Assembly: GCA_015680685.1 (NCBI GenBank)
Contig: MNCI01002098.1
Coordinates: forward strand, 163,422 to 227,421
Source: Gnetum montanum
Taxonomy: Eukaryota > Streptophyta > Gnetopsida > Gnetales > Gnetaceae
Length of the DNA stretch: 64,000 nucleotides
Direction of reading: 5' to 3'
Position 1 is the stretch's first letter. Each line of letters begins with the position of its first letter. The notes below the pieces were generated by a model. It did no database searches and was not told the origin of the DNA. It saw nothing but the letters and a program-made list of their open reading frames with translations. A program made the translations under genes and the position numbers. Of this stretch, positions 35,124 to 46,690 are shown in pieces.

Positions 35124-36886
35124 CTACAAAAATAAATCAGGAAAACATCAAGTGGCACCTATTTTGACAAAGTTAATATTCATGAATGAGAAAAAGCACT
35201 CCAATGAAATTTTCTTAAGCATGCATGCAAGTTGTTATGGGAGGTAAACATGTTTGTGCTAGTTTTAGACCTTAGCAGGACACATGTATGCTAGTTTTAG
35301 GCAATGGTAGGTCATGGATGCACCAACCATGCCATTCTAGAGAGGGCTAGTCATGTTCGAGAGTGGAATTAACTTGTGCATTTGTAGGGCAATGAAAGAT
35401 CATAGTTTTGGGCTCAAGATGATTAACTACACTCACCCAACTACGCTCTCCATGCTTGGAAATAGGATGCTTGGTGGTGAGCATAGTTGTAGGTTGGTGA
35501 ATCATTAATGACTTTAGGAGAGTATATAAACATGGTTTTACCATGGTAGCTTCATTATTTCTTCCTTTACCGCAATGTTGAGAGTGTAGTCTTATTATTT
35601 CCCTTGGTGTTACTGCTAGTTGAGAGCATAGTTAGAAGGAAAGATGATGTGCCATAGTGCATACCTTCACCCAAGGTTGATGAGCATTATTAAGGGGAAG
35701 AGGATGCTGAGCCACCTATCACAAGTGCACATGGAGGAGAGGAGGTTATCAACATTAGCCAAGTACACCGATGATGCTCTCCCCTTGTATTTCTACCTTT
35801 TTTTCCTGATTTTTTTTATTTTTTTAATGGTTTTGGGACTATAGTCCTACAATGCTACCTATGCACTCGACCATGGATGTGGCCATCACAACCATGTGCT
35901 ACTGTGGTGTCAATGAGGAATTTTTGTCTTCATTTGGGTCAGTCTCACAAACTACGCTCTACAATGTGGCACAATCGGTTAAGTCTATAGCAAGGGGTAG
36001 GGTTCCTTTGATTTCTTCCTTGGAGTCTTGTAGACTACACCCTATGGCATGGTTGCAAGGAGGGCTGCTACAGACTATGCTCTGGACTATGCTTTGTGAT
36101 GTAGCCATAGGAAGGGCCACTGTTGACACCAGCATTATGGTTTAGTGATGGTGGGAGGCACTAATCCTAGCACAACAATGGACAAGTTGCACATTTATCT
36201 TTGCACATCTAGCCTTGTAGACTACACTCTAGGCCATAGGCACATGGCCATTGGTATGATTTGGTGTTTTGTGGGTTGTGGGTGCTGCCATGGAAACTGT
36301 GTCATATGCCACTTCTACCTTCTTGTTGGCTACTAGCCCCCTACTGCGTGTGAGGGTTTCAACACCTTGGGACTATGCTATGGGGTTTTGGGCATCTATC
36401 GAATGCTTTTTGTCCACACTGGGGTTGTCATGGATTGCTCCTTGGGAGGTGGTGGTGCAAGAAGGGAGGGGGCCATAGTAGAACCTAATGAGCACAATAG
36501 GCTTGATGCTACATGGAGACCACACTCTCTATGGTTGTGGCTAAGATTACGCTTTCTACACATTAAGAGCATAGTTGTTGCCAAGTGTCTACCAAAATAT
36601 CTATTTTGGGACTATTCTCTCTACACTTGAGAGTGTAGTTGGGGTAGTCTAGAGTTAGTCAAAATTTTGTTAATCATGCACAATGTTAAGCCTACAAAGT
36701 GTGTTGTACCCTAGTGAGTGCCAAGTGCATCAAATTAGTTAATCAATGTCCTACACTTGTAGGACTTAGGATGTATTGTAAAAATTACATACTCTACTAA
36801 TTTATGTTAGTAGTTTATTGTATGTATATCAAAATTTGCATCTATGTATGTATACTAATGCTTTGCCTATTTCTTGATGACTACAG
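35124..36886 (+). other. Central region of B: motif array, exon 1 and intron 1 of the antisense gene
   Basis: Weak pol-side array remnants (gctagttttag twice) lie at 35240-35330. Then motifs such as ctacgctctcc, gagagcatagt, gactacactct and gactatgctct are scattered over 35400-36650; the same motif version fills U3 of LTR B. A conserved exon lies near 35650-35790 (listed separately). The forward open stretches near 36145-36630 show no conservation with C or D and are not called. Confidence 0.6.
35650..35790 (+). pseudogene. Antisense gene of B, exon 1 (candidate)
   Basis: Plus-strand reading has IIKGKRMLSHL, HMEERRLSTLAKYTDDALPL. Copy C reads VNKGECMLRRL and EQRELSLARYGTMLHP at the same relative place, so the protein frame is conserved although the DNA differs widely. 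D has a weaker match, RKGLDLTFTEETEAML, near 61640. No start codon is shared, and the 3' edge (a weak donor after CCCCTT) is uncertain. Confidence 0.45.
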
Positions 36887-37340
36887 GGTGTTGTTGAAGC
36901 CCATTCTAATCATAATTGAGCTCATGAACATCCTATGTTGCATGAGCAAACCCATCTCCAACATGCCTACATCAAACATCCAAGTGGATCATTAGGAAGT
37001 GTGGTTTTGGGCAAGAGCCCAGGAGTTCTTGGAGTACTTGTTGTAGTAGTTCAATATGATCATGTGGTCACACATGGTAGTTGAGGCTGCTAGTGCTGTC
37101 ATTGAGATATTGCTACCTGGGGCTAACTGAAACATTCTAAAGTTCATCTTAGATGAGAGCTTGCTAGAAACATTGATGGGGCAGGAGGCTCAAGTAGGTG
37201 TCCCAAAAGTGCTGATCAATTATATAGAGTGTGGTACATGATGGGACTTTCTTGTTATAACAAGAGAAACACCCTTTTTTTCATGCATCAGTTGCATACT
37301 TTATTCTAGAATCCACCTAGAACCATTTACTACTTTAAAG
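36887..37340 (+). pseudogene. Antisense gene of B, exon 2
   Basis: It begins after gactacag and ends before GTAAGTG. Reading VLLKPILIIIELMNILCC and VWFWARAQEFLEYLL, then IMWSHMVVEAASAVIEILL, aligned with copy D (HFLLVVELVGVLTWV, VWFREGA, WSNFSEVIAW). Near the end HTLF-stop-NPPRTIYYFK aligns with the D reading HTLF-stop-NPPGIVYRVD, sharing a TAG stop. No family was recognised. The exon is hydrophobic-helical in pattern, without an obvious signal peptide. Other TAG stops make it a pseudogene. Confidence 0.65.
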
Positions 37341-37422
37341 GGTAAGTGCTTCTATGGCTCTTGTAGTGTTTTATGCTATTTGTCCATGTTAAATCACTAA
37401 TGATTCTATTATTGATGCTAAG

Positions 37423-37695
37423 TTCAGAGTTGATGAAAATGATCTGCATGATGATTTAGATGCTCTAGCCTTAACCTAGACTACCTTAGAGGCATTCTCA
37501 TCTAGCACAAAATTTTGGACAGCTATGATTAAGCAACTAGGGCATAATATTAAGACCTACATCACTTGTTACTCAAAGGCATATGAGCAATGCAAGATCC
37601 ATGATTGGTTAGATGAGGAGTGGGCTACTGGGGAGATTAACACTAAGGAGGAATCTATAGCACCACCTTTGTCTCACATTCCATTTGTATCACAT
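37423..37695 (+). pseudogene. Antisense gene of B, exon 3
   Basis: The acceptor is weak (gctaag). Reading FRVDENDLHDDLDALAL, then TLEAF and IKQLGHNIKTYIT, then CKIHDWLDEEW. Copy D reads TEDEGLALACTALEAF and CKARGWLHKDW at the same places. Copy C keeps FTIDELSLHDEE. The exon ends near a run of Ser-His-Ile-Pro codons at a weak donor (GTATC or GTGTATC). One TAG stop interrupts the frame. Confidence 0.6.
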
Positions 37696-37797
37696 GTGTA
37701 TCTATGTTTTTTGCTCATGCACTTACTTGTGTATGTGCCCTTTAGCTAGCCTTATTTACATTATGAAGTGCTAACATTGTTTTTCTTTGTGTTGCAG

Positions 37798-38842
37798 TTA
37801 CAATTGCCTTAGCTAAGGTGATAGTGGTTACCATGGGTCACATAAAGGCCACCCTCATCATGAAATATAGGGATGTGGAGGGTGTGCAACACTAACTATG
37901 CCACAAAGCACCAAATGTGTTGATGGCTTGGCTCATGCATGCTGGGTTAGTGGACCTATTCTTGGCCCTTAGCCTAAGTATCCAAATGGTTGAAATTATC
38001 ACCTTCATTGACTCCTTTAATAGCAATGTCAGGAAGTTTGTCACCTGGGTACACAGTGTGATGATAGCGAGGCCTGCTTTGCTGATATCTTTGACATTCG
38101 TTTTGATAGCCTGATGATTGTCAATAAGGCTAGTAGGGAGGTGGATCATAGAGAGGGGATCGAGACTAGTTGGAGGCCACTCAAGCTCATAAAAACATAT
38201 CAATCAAATATGTGCAAGTGCCTAAGGTACAAGAGCTCTACCCTCTATTCATTGGTTATGCCTTCCCAAAGTTACTTTCTCAAGGAAAGATCCTAAGGGT
38301 GGAGAAGGCATGGGTAATGAAAGAGGTGCTACTAGAGGGCATGAGGTTCAACTAGGCCATGTACATAGCCATTGGGCTACATGTAGAGATTTCTAAGCTA
38401 CAGTTCAACCTCCAAGAGAGGTCCCATGTGCACTTTGTGTTCTTTGTAGGGTACTTGCAAAGGTTTTTAGAGCTTATAGTTGTGTGGGATGATGGATGAT
38501 GGGTGGTGCAAAACCATGAGTAGCTATCTATGCCATGGGTCAAACACATGTTTTTGACCACACATGCATAGAAATCCCTAGAGGAAATTGATGAGTTGTT
38601 GTCAGTAATGACCAAGGTTCCTATGGGGCACTCATATTATTCATGCAATAGTGTAGGTGAGGGTCCTCCAATTAGCACTGGGGATGTATGTGAGGTAGAT
38701 CGATATATAGTAGAGATAGTGCAGTCATTTAAGGCCAAGATCAAGAGGCCAAAACCTTAAGAGGAGGTTTCCCCTAAGGTCAAGAAGCCAAGTAGCAAGA
38801 AGATCTGCATCAAGCTACAAGTTTTACATGAGGATGTTGCAG
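37798..38842 (+). pseudogene. Antisense gene of B, exon 4 (core domain)
   Basis: The acceptor is gtgttgcag and the donor GTTCGTATG. Reading ATLIMKYRDVEGVQH, APNVLMAWLMHAGLVDLFLA, TFIDSFNSNVRKFV, then ELYPLFIGYAFPKLLSQGK, AWVMKEVLLEGMRFN and HVHFVFFVGYLQRFLEL. All blocks occur in the same order in C and D. The pattern (phe-rich block, a Pro-Leu-Phe x x Trp/Tyr block, a GMRY/F block) loosely recalls the putative plant transposon domain found in extra ORFs of plant Ty3/gypsy elements; that is a tentative match by eye. A basic KVKKPSSKK tail follows. Two frameshifts and several TAG stops are present. Confidence 0.7.
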
Positions 38843-38968
38843 GTTCGTATGCGTAGATAATAGATTCTTTGATTGTATTTATGCATGTATATTATTTTTT
38901 TATTTATGTTATTTTTTCATGCTATCTTGTTGATTATCTAATAGTATTATGCCTTGTGTTAGTTGCAG

Positions 38969-39210
38969 AAAAAGACGAGAGGGCTATGAGAGCAGCAGCC
39001 AAAGTAACAGCAAAGGAAGGCCCCGTCCCCCCCTCCCCTTTTGAATTGAGGAGGAGGTAGCTCATGGAGATAAGCTCCATGAGATGGTAGAGATCCTTTG
39101 ATAGTTGGAAGAAGAGGGGTTACTCCACCCCAATGAGGGTGACTTTGATATGTTGTTTAATGCTACACAACTAGGTGAGCCCCCTACACTCACAGCTGAG
39201 GACTTAGTAG
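38969..39210 (+). pseudogene. Antisense gene of B, exon 5
   Basis: The acceptor is tagttgcag and the donor GTAATC. Reading EKDERAMRAAAKVTAKEGP, then an acidic stretch with a frame change. Copy C begins DKRAIRAVVEP at the same acceptor. Short, charged and probably disordered. Confidence 0.6.
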
Positions 39211-39303
39211 GTAATCTACTTTTATTTCCATTTGTCTACCCTCATTTACTCTGGTACTTTGAGCTATATTAGGCCATGTGCTAATTGAATCATTATGCTA
39301 TAG

Positions 39304-39440
39304 CATCAAGTTTTTTAACTAGAAACCCTATGCAAACCTATTGCATGGAGTCATGGGTAGACATGCTGGATAAATTTGCTTTTATGAAAGGTGTTGTTGA
39401 GACATGGTGGATTACTTATGATAAGAAAACTCAAAGCTAG
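39304..39440 (+). pseudogene. Antisense gene of B, exon 6
   Basis: Reading ESWVDMLDKFAFMKGVVETW and then WITYDKKTQS, aligned with LWVEAPNKFAFTEGLVED and MVDHI in C. The acceptor is gctatag and the donor GTGCTATG, immediately after a TAG. The next intron is interrupted after 52 bases by the LTR of element C, so later exons of B are not in the window. Confidence 0.65.
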
Positions 39441-39492
39441 GTGCTATGAAAACCAAAAATGTCAGTGGCTGAAATACTAAGAGGTTAATGGG

Positions 39493-41110
39493 TGTACAAC
39501 TTAACCCTGAACCCATGTAAGGGCCTTGTTGAAAATAGAGACAGGGTACCCTAAACAGTCTTGTCAATCGAATAGGGATTTACAAGGTGCTATATCAAGT
39601 GAGTGCTAAAGGGGTTACACGGTGTTATCTATGGCCACCAGGGCTAGCTAATCCAACATGTAGTAGGGTGTTCAAGAATGAGGATGGCATTGTAAGCATG
39701 CAAATGCATGCAAAATAGTAAAAAAATGTGAGTGCTATGCTAAATGTCAAAGAAAACATGCTTGGAAATGTAACAGAACTTGAGAACAAAAGTGTACCAC
39801 CCAAAATGAGAGGAGCATAACAATTGCAAAAAATACGTGAGAGTGGTACATAGTGTATAGGCAGGCATAGTAGTAGCATAGTAGTGTAGTCACAGTCTTT
39901 GGGGTGTCTAGGCTATGAAACTGACAAATGCTATGGAGTCTGAGCCTACAAGGTTGGCTACCATGATGTCGTGTGAGCTTGCGGTGCATTGCAGTGCTAA
40001 GTGGGATGTAAAAGGATTACCAAGATGTTGATACACTTTGGTGTATAGGGTGCTCAAGATGCTTTAGATGCCAAATGGTGCTCTAAGGTGTTAACTGCCA
40101 CTTGAATTTACTTGCCAAATGCTTCAAATGCCCACTGCTAGAATGAACTGCAACCCCGCTAAAGTGTGGAATGCAAGGGTATTTATTGGCTTAGGATTAG
40201 CATGAAGTGTGGATTGAGTGATACATGGCAAAGGGGTAGGTGGGGCTATGCTAACCTTTGCTACACTCCCATTGGAGAAACTGGTGCTATGCTTTGATAC
40301 TCTCCACTAGATCCCAAGAGATTGCGAAACTTGCTATGCTGCTAAGACTGCATGTACCAAGGTCACAATGTACCTAAAAATAGTTCAAAATAGTGAAATT
40401 TGGAGGCTATTCTCTAGGACTATGTTCTTCCCTCTTTCAAGTGGGATCAAGCATAGGTACAATTTGGGGACATAGGGGAAGGTACCAAAAGAGTGCAACT
40501 TGCTGATCCTGCTTACCGAAGGAGTTCTAGAGCTAGAATGAAGGCCTGTGCTAAGCTTTAAAAGATTTTAAAGGTAGTTTCTTATTGCTATGCTTTGGAG
40601 GATAGCACAATAGTTGGGAAATTCGTGCAAAAAATGAGGTCTAGTGCTACTACGCTTGCAATTCTAGAGAGCATAGCAAGATGGAATAGAGCATAACACA
40701 GACACTTAGAAAAATCTTGTAAAAATTATAGTCCTTGTTCTTGCTACACCAACTATGCTTGAGACCATAGTAAAAGGGGTATATTCAAGATTTAGATCTA
40801 TGAAATGCTTCTTCCATGCTAAGCTAGCTTGGCAACTTTTGGCTTGATACTAGTGTAGACTAGCCACCAGAGTGTTTCTATGCTTACTACACTGGAGAAT
40901 GTAGCAAGAAGGATGTGAGCATAGCAAGACACTTAGAAAAATTTTTGTAGCATAGCAAATCTAGTTATGTTGAATGTTATGCTAGCTATGCTCTAGAGCA
41001 TAACCCTAGCAGTGGGATCATGGACTGAACACTTCGAAAAATTTACCTTGAGTTGGCACTTAGAAAAATTTATCATTCCAATGCTATTGCCTAAATTTGG
41101 TGGTATTTCA
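39493..41110 (-). repeat. 3' LTR of element C
   Basis: Plus-strand edges are tgtacaacttaaccctgaac and ggtggtatttca. The left part (taaccctgaa, gagacagg, cctaaacagtct, aatagggat) matches LTR B and, reverse-complemented, LTR F. U3 (40190-41110) carries many tatgctc / gagcata motifs separated by recurring cacttagaaaaattt pieces. Confidence 0.75.
40180..40187 (-). promoter_or_regulatory. TATA-like box of LTR C
   Basis: Minus-strand AATAAATACCC preceded by aatcctaagcc, the same context as in B and F. The first base of the TATA core is changed. Confidence 0.55.
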
Positions 41111-41180
41111 CTAGCCCCTCTTTGTTAACATTTGGAGGAGTGACCCAAGAGATGTTGACAAAGAATCTGAAACACCACAG
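41095..41180 (-). promoter_or_regulatory. Hairpin over the polypurine tract of C
   Basis: tctttgttaacattt pairs with agatgttgacaaaga through wobbles only. The outer arm GTGGTATTT pairs with AAACACCAC apart from one mismatch. The minus strand carries acaaagagggg directly before the LTR. Confidence 0.65.
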
Positions 41181-42734
41181 TAGATACAATACCAACATCG
41201 CTCATTGGTACCTAATCAAATGATGCTTCACCAAGCTTAAGAGTGCTAAGAGGAATGGTATGCCATAGGTAATGGATGTAGGGAATTGTCTTGGAGATAG
41301 CAAGGGATGATGGAGATGCAAATGATGTATCATGCTACAAGATGCGGAGTCAGCACGACTAACTATTATCATGGCACCAAGGTGGCTTTTTGCTAAACAA
41401 TGGCCTCTCGTCGAAGTGCTTGTGAGAGAGTTGTAACCCATCACAGCAATGTGGCTTACCCCTAACATGTTGGCCTCTTGTTGAAGTGCTTATGAGAAGG
41501 CCATTGCGAATTCAGGGTTGGACTAGTTGCGAAATTGTAGCTTTGCTAGGTTTTTCTTGGGGAAATGTTTTGTCCCACTTTTTTTTTTTTTGAGAAATGC
41601 TAGGTACAAGATGCTTATCATTGAGTGGACTACATGCCACTCGATGAGATTTTCTTATAGGTAACCATATCACATCTGTAGGATAGGTTTTTCCTCCCCA
41701 AAATGAGTTGCATTACATTTGCTTAGGCTTTGACCAACCCACAAAGGCTTCCTATGGAATGAGTTGTGTTACATCCATCATAGGCTATATAGTCAACTGA
41801 AAGAAGGGTGCCATGTGTATCAAAGAAGATTGTAGGGAAGGTGAGGAAAGGTAAGGTAGAGAAGGTAAATGTAAGTGGGTTATATCAAGGATAGGCATGT
41901 ACACTCTCAATTAGCTTGGCAAGTTCAACCAAGCATGTTGAGGCAATGTGGTGCCTTGCAGCTATGATGAACTGTGCTTTCAAATAACCACCTTTGAGGC
42001 TTTGTCCTACAAACACAATGTAGAGGAAATAAGAAAACAACCACACAACATGAGAGATAGAAGAAAACTATTGGTTGTGAGGGCGTTGCAAGTGCTAGAC
42101 CAATTGCAAAATCTTGCAATGCCAAAGTAGGGAGGCCAATGTAGATGCTAGAGCCAGAAAGTTGTAAAAGCTCTAGTAGCCACACTAAAAGTAAGCACCT
42201 AAGGGAGGCCAACAAGGTAGCCTATAGTGATGTTGGTGTAGGTCCTCGAGACTCCACACCAAGGATAGGAGCTTAGAAATCTAGTAGGATTTTAGGAAGT
42301 CATGCTACTAGATGTACTTCCAAACCCACCCAATGGTGAGGCCTAGAGGATGGCAGTGTTGTGGCTAGGCCATAGTATTGCTAGGACTCCAATGGGTGGT
42401 GTTGACGGTGAGAGTCCCAATCATTAATGAAACACCCAAGGCCATTGATGCTATTGGAATAGCCTAGGGGTGGTACTACTAATGATGGTGGCAATAGCTC
42501 CAGAAGGTCAGTAGAATGTGCTAGGCATTTTTGGAGGATCATCAAAATGCCAAGGGCAGCGATGCTAAAAATGTTCCAAATATGTTTTCTTAATGATGTG
42601 AACTCTATTCTAGAACTATAATGCACCATCCCACCTAGCCCATCGAGAGGTGAACATGTGATGGAGTATGGGAAGTATTTGTACTTACTTGTCTGCAAAA
42701 TTGTGGATGTTGAGCCATGTGTATTGAATTGTGA
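41181..42734 (-). other. 3' untranslated region of element C
   Basis: No supported frame. A tggcctctcgtcgaagtgct stretch near 41400 is repeated in changed form near 41470. cctacaaacacaa near 42007 matches B and D. A small hairpin gagtgg...ccactc lies near 41625-41645. Confidence 0.6.
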
Positions 42735-43170
42735 ATTCACTTTAAGGTCCTAGTAGACCATGATGTGCTAGTTTATAGTCCTAATAGACTACTTTATGCT
42801 AGTTTAATGTCATAGTAGATGGTGGATGTTGCGCCAGTTTAACATTATGATGCAAGGATGAGTTGTGCCAATTATAGTCATAGCAGACTATGCTACGGAT
42901 GCCAATTTAACATCATAGCCCAAGGAAAAGTTGTGCTAGTTTAAAGTCATGGTGGATTTGTTGTGCCATTTTAACATCATAGTGGATGCGTGTGCTGTGG
43001 ATGCTAGCTTAACATCATAGCCCAAGGATGATCTATACAAGTTTAATGTTATAGCAGACATTCTGTGCAAGTTTAACATTTTAGCAAATGTTCTATGCTA
43101 GTTTAATGTCATAGCAGATGTTCTATGCTAGATTAACATTGTAGCAGACTTTCTCTTACCTTACCTTTTG
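42735..43170. repeat. Tandem array downstream of pol in C
   Basis: Diverged units share gctagtttaatgtcatag and gatgttctatgctag, same orientation and place as the arrays in B and D. Confidence 0.8.
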
Positions 43171-44390
43171 TTGATGTAGAGCTATATGTTAGGTGTAGTA
43201 AGACTTTAGGTATGAGTGGTTGACTGAATTGGAGAACTCATTATTGTCCAGATCAGCAAGTTTGAATGCTCCATTATCATAAGCCTTCATGACCAAGAAA
43301 GGCCCTTCCCAATTCACTAAGAATTTTTTCATGGATTTGTGAATGACCTTGAGGACCAAGTTCCCTTTCTTGATTGGGTTTTGATATTGATTGTGATGGT
43401 GTTTTTACCATTGCTTTTCCTGGTACTGTTTGATGTGATCAAGCATCTAATGCGCTCCTCCTCTATAGAGTCAAGGTTAATGGCTCTCAACTCATCATTT
43501 TGGGCCTTGTTGATGAAGCTTGAGAGGATCACATGAAGTGATGGAACCTATAATTCAAGAGAAAAAATCACTTTAGACCCATATACAAGGCTATATGGTG
43601 TCTTACCTATTAATGTTCTGCATGTCATGTGGTAGGCCCATAACATATAGACTAACTACTCGTGCCATCATTGTTTGCTACTACTAAGCATCTTCTTCAA
43701 AAGGTTGACAATGACTTTGTTTGTGGCCTCTTCTTGGCCATTCACCTATGGGTAGTATGATGAAAAAAAGAAATATTTGATACCAAGGTGTTCACAGAAG
43801 GCTTTGGTTTCTACACTGCTAAATTGTGGTCCATTGTCTATGAATATAGTCATGGGTAGACCAAATCAAGTCACTATGTTGTCAAGGATAAATATGCAGA
43901 CTTATTGTAATGACTTCTTCGTAAGGGGAATGGATTCAACCCACTTGGTAAAGTATTCAGTTGTAATCATGATGAAGCTATGTCCCACAAAAGAGTTAGG
44001 CATGATAGTTCCTATGATATCTAATCCCCAACATTGAAATGCTCATGTGATCTCAGTGGTATGCAGCTCAGTGGATGGCACAATCATTAAGTTGTCATGC
44101 CATTAATACATATCACATGTCTTCACTATGGAGATGCAATCATGTTCCATGTAAGGTCAGTAGTAGCCTAAGCGCCTGATTTTCAATGCCCTTACCTTGG
44201 GTGCAATGTGGACTTTGCACAGTCCTTGGTGGACTTGATCAATTATTTTCTATGCTTTACCATCGGTAATGTAGATTAACAATATGCCATCATAGTATCT
44301 ATGATATAGTGTGCTATCACCTACGAGGACACATTTTTGTGATCGTTTTCACACTACATCCTTTTGAGCAATGGTCATATGTTGTGGAGG
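43171..44390 (-). pseudogene. Element C integrase
   Basis: The C-terminal part reads pieces of GNLVLKVIHKS and VMKAYDNGAFKLAD near 43250-43370. VPSLHVILSSFI follows a TAG near 43555. The core is broken; the active-site region is recognisable by its match to D (for example TEYFTKWVESIPL-like sequence near 43930). The zinc-finger region is near 44150. It is inactive. Confidence 0.7.
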
Positions 44391-45420
44391 CTCACCCTAT
44401 TGAAGGTACGCCTTAATGTTGTTGTACCATTTTTGTGTGTGAGCTGTGCTTATTGGGGCTATGAATGTAATTTCAGCTACATGCATGATAAGTTCGGTGT
44501 AATCCATTCCTAAGGCTGGCAAGGCATGAAACATGCTAGGTGTAATGCTTAAGGCTAACATGGCTAATGCATTAGTAATGGCATTCTCATTGTGGGGAAT
44601 GTGTTGCATATTTATAGTTGCAAACCATTAGAGAAAGTGCTTCACCAAGTCACAATAAGGTTGTAAATGTTTTGCTTTACAAGCATAAAGCTCTATAACT
44701 TAGTTGATGACTAGCTACAAATCACCTCAGATTACTAGGTTTTGGATTCCTAGGTCACAGGCTACTATGAAACCTCTAATGAGACCTTTGTACTCTGCCA
44801 TGTTATTAGTGTAAGCAAATGTAAAATGATAAGTGAAGCATTGGATCTTCCCAAAGGGAAAGATGATTATTGCAATGACACTACCTCCTTTAGAGGTTGA
44901 AGTGCCATCAAAGTGTAAAGTTTCCTCAAAGTTGGTAGGCACTTGGCTTATACTACTGATATGCTCATCTAGAAATTCTAGATCTATAGTTGCTTGATTG
45001 TTTATTGGTGAAGCCATGAGTTGTGCGGCTATTTCTTAACCTATGATTAATGCTTGCACTATGTAATGCAAGTCAAACTCCATGGTTATTACTTTTCACC
45101 ATGTGATTTAACTACTCTCATAGATGTTTGTTGTGATTTCCTAGAGTACATTGATTTTACAAATGATGTATACCTAGCTGTGGAAGAGATAATGCCTCCA
45201 CTTCTTAAGTGTAAAGACTAAGATGAGGTAGTTCTTTTCCACATCATTTTATTTTGCTTCATGTGTCACTAGTGCATGACTTACGTAGTAGACATGGACC
45301 TCTGAGCCATCATCTCACCTTTGTTAAAGTAGAAAAGTAATGGATGTGTTGGAGGTTGTAAGGTAGATGTAAAATGACTGATCTCCTTGTGGAGGATAGA
45401 CTGTTGGAAGTTGGACCAAC
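44391..45420 (-). pseudogene. Element C RNase H pair
   Basis: The second RNase H reads LHFDGTSTSKGG, NNMAEYKGLIRGF and CDLGIQNLVI in a 96-codon open piece (44727-45017), with the Asp and the Glu of the active site visible. NENAITNALAMLALSITPS near 44580 matches the C-terminal Asp block with Asp changed to Asn. The first RNase H lies right of 45060 in broken frames. Confidence 0.78.
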
Positions 45421-46690
45421 TCCTTCTTGAGATTGTCAAATGCCTTTTGGAATTAAGCTAACCACTCAAAGTGGATCCCCTTTTTGAGAAGAGGTTGCAT
45501 TGGTTACAACTTATCAATTAACCATGTGATAAACTTACGAATGAACTATAGTCTACCTTGTAACCCATGTAGCTCTTTAAGGTTTCTCAATGGTGCTAAG
45601 TTGATGATGGTCTTAACCTTATTAGTGTCTACGCGTATGCCTAGATTTGATACTACAAAGCCCAACATGTGATTGGTCTTGACACCAAAGACAAATTTCT
45701 TGGGGTTTAGCCTAAGGTCATGTCTAAGGCAACATTTGAGTAGATAGTCCAAGTTACCTCCATTTTTATGCACCATTTTGGAATTGACTACTATGTCATC
45801 AATGTAGTCATTAAGCAATTCTAGTAAATAATCACTAAAGATGTATGTCATTGCATGTTGGTAGGTTGCTCCTATGTTCTTTAATTTGAAAGGCATCATT
45901 ATGTAGAAAAATGTACCCCAATGGGTCATAAAGGTTGTGCTGAGTTGGTGCTCTGGGTTGATCTGAATCTAGCTGTACCCCAAGAACTTGTCCATGAAGG
46001 ACAACAAGGCATCAAAAACTGTAGTATCAATGAGTTGGTTAATACTAGGCAATGGGAAGTCATCTTTGATAGTCACCTTGTTCAAGTCCTAGAAATCTAT
46101 GCAAATGCATATACTTCCATTTTCCTTAGGTAAAACCATGATGTTGGAGACCCAGTTTGCGTAGTTGACTACCCAAATGAAACTAGCTTTGTAGAGCTTG
46201 GTGATTTTATTGCAAACTACCAACACCACCTCAAGTTTAACCTTATGGGATTTTTGCTTAACTAGTTTTATGCAAGGATCAAGGATTATGTTATGCTGCA
46301 CTATACGAGGGTCTAGGCTTGGCATGTCTTCATAGGACCATGTAAACAACTTAATATTATCACTAATGACTTTGGTGATGTTGTGGGTGTGCTAAGGCTC
46401 TAACAGGAAACTAAGTTTCAATGTCTTGGCCTCAACATTAAGTTCTATTACAAGACTTCAATAAGGGGATCTTCCTTTACGTCACCTACCTCTAGATCTA
46501 AGGCTTTGACTAGATGGTTTGGACAATCTAGTTATACCTCTAGGGATGCTATGTATTTGTTATAGGCTATAGGCTCAATGTCTAGGCATTCAAGGTTAAT
46601 GCATCACATGGAATCACCATAAGGCCTAGTCATGACTAGGGATGAGTGAAGACACTCGTATGTGCTCATGTTACAATTCTATCGAGAATC
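45421..46690 (-). pseudogene. Element C reverse transcriptase and pol N-terminus
   Basis: The open piece 45546-45929 reads MTHWGTFFYIMMPFKLKN and LNDYIDDIVVNSKM (catalytic YIDD at 45795-45806), and LRLNPKKFVFGVKTNHMLGF. Upstream, 46089-46349 reads FTWSYEDMPSLDPRIVQHNI and ANWVSNIMVLPKENGS. The N-terminus MSTYECLHSSLV at about 46670 matches the MSTYEQ start of A. A 3' splice-site-like tattgtttcatag (minus strand) precedes it at 46691. Confidence 0.82.

Larger units (their letters stand above)
28511..39492 (-). mobile_element. Element B: Tat-type Ty3/gypsy with antisense gene, interrupted by C
   Basis: From left to right: 3' LTR, polypurine hairpin, untranslated region, tandem array, integrase, RNase H pair, reverse transcriptase, splice-site-like junction, central region, antisense multi-exon gene. 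The left flank is element E. The right side ends where the LTR of element C starts, inside an intron of the antisense gene. CG dinucleotides are rare and stops are many, so B is old. The 5' end is not in the window. Confidence 0.8.

Noticed and set aside
36145-36630. Cluster of overlapping plus-strand open frames in the central region of B
   Set aside because: No counterpart in C or D, and no recognised domain; treated as intron 1 of the antisense gene.
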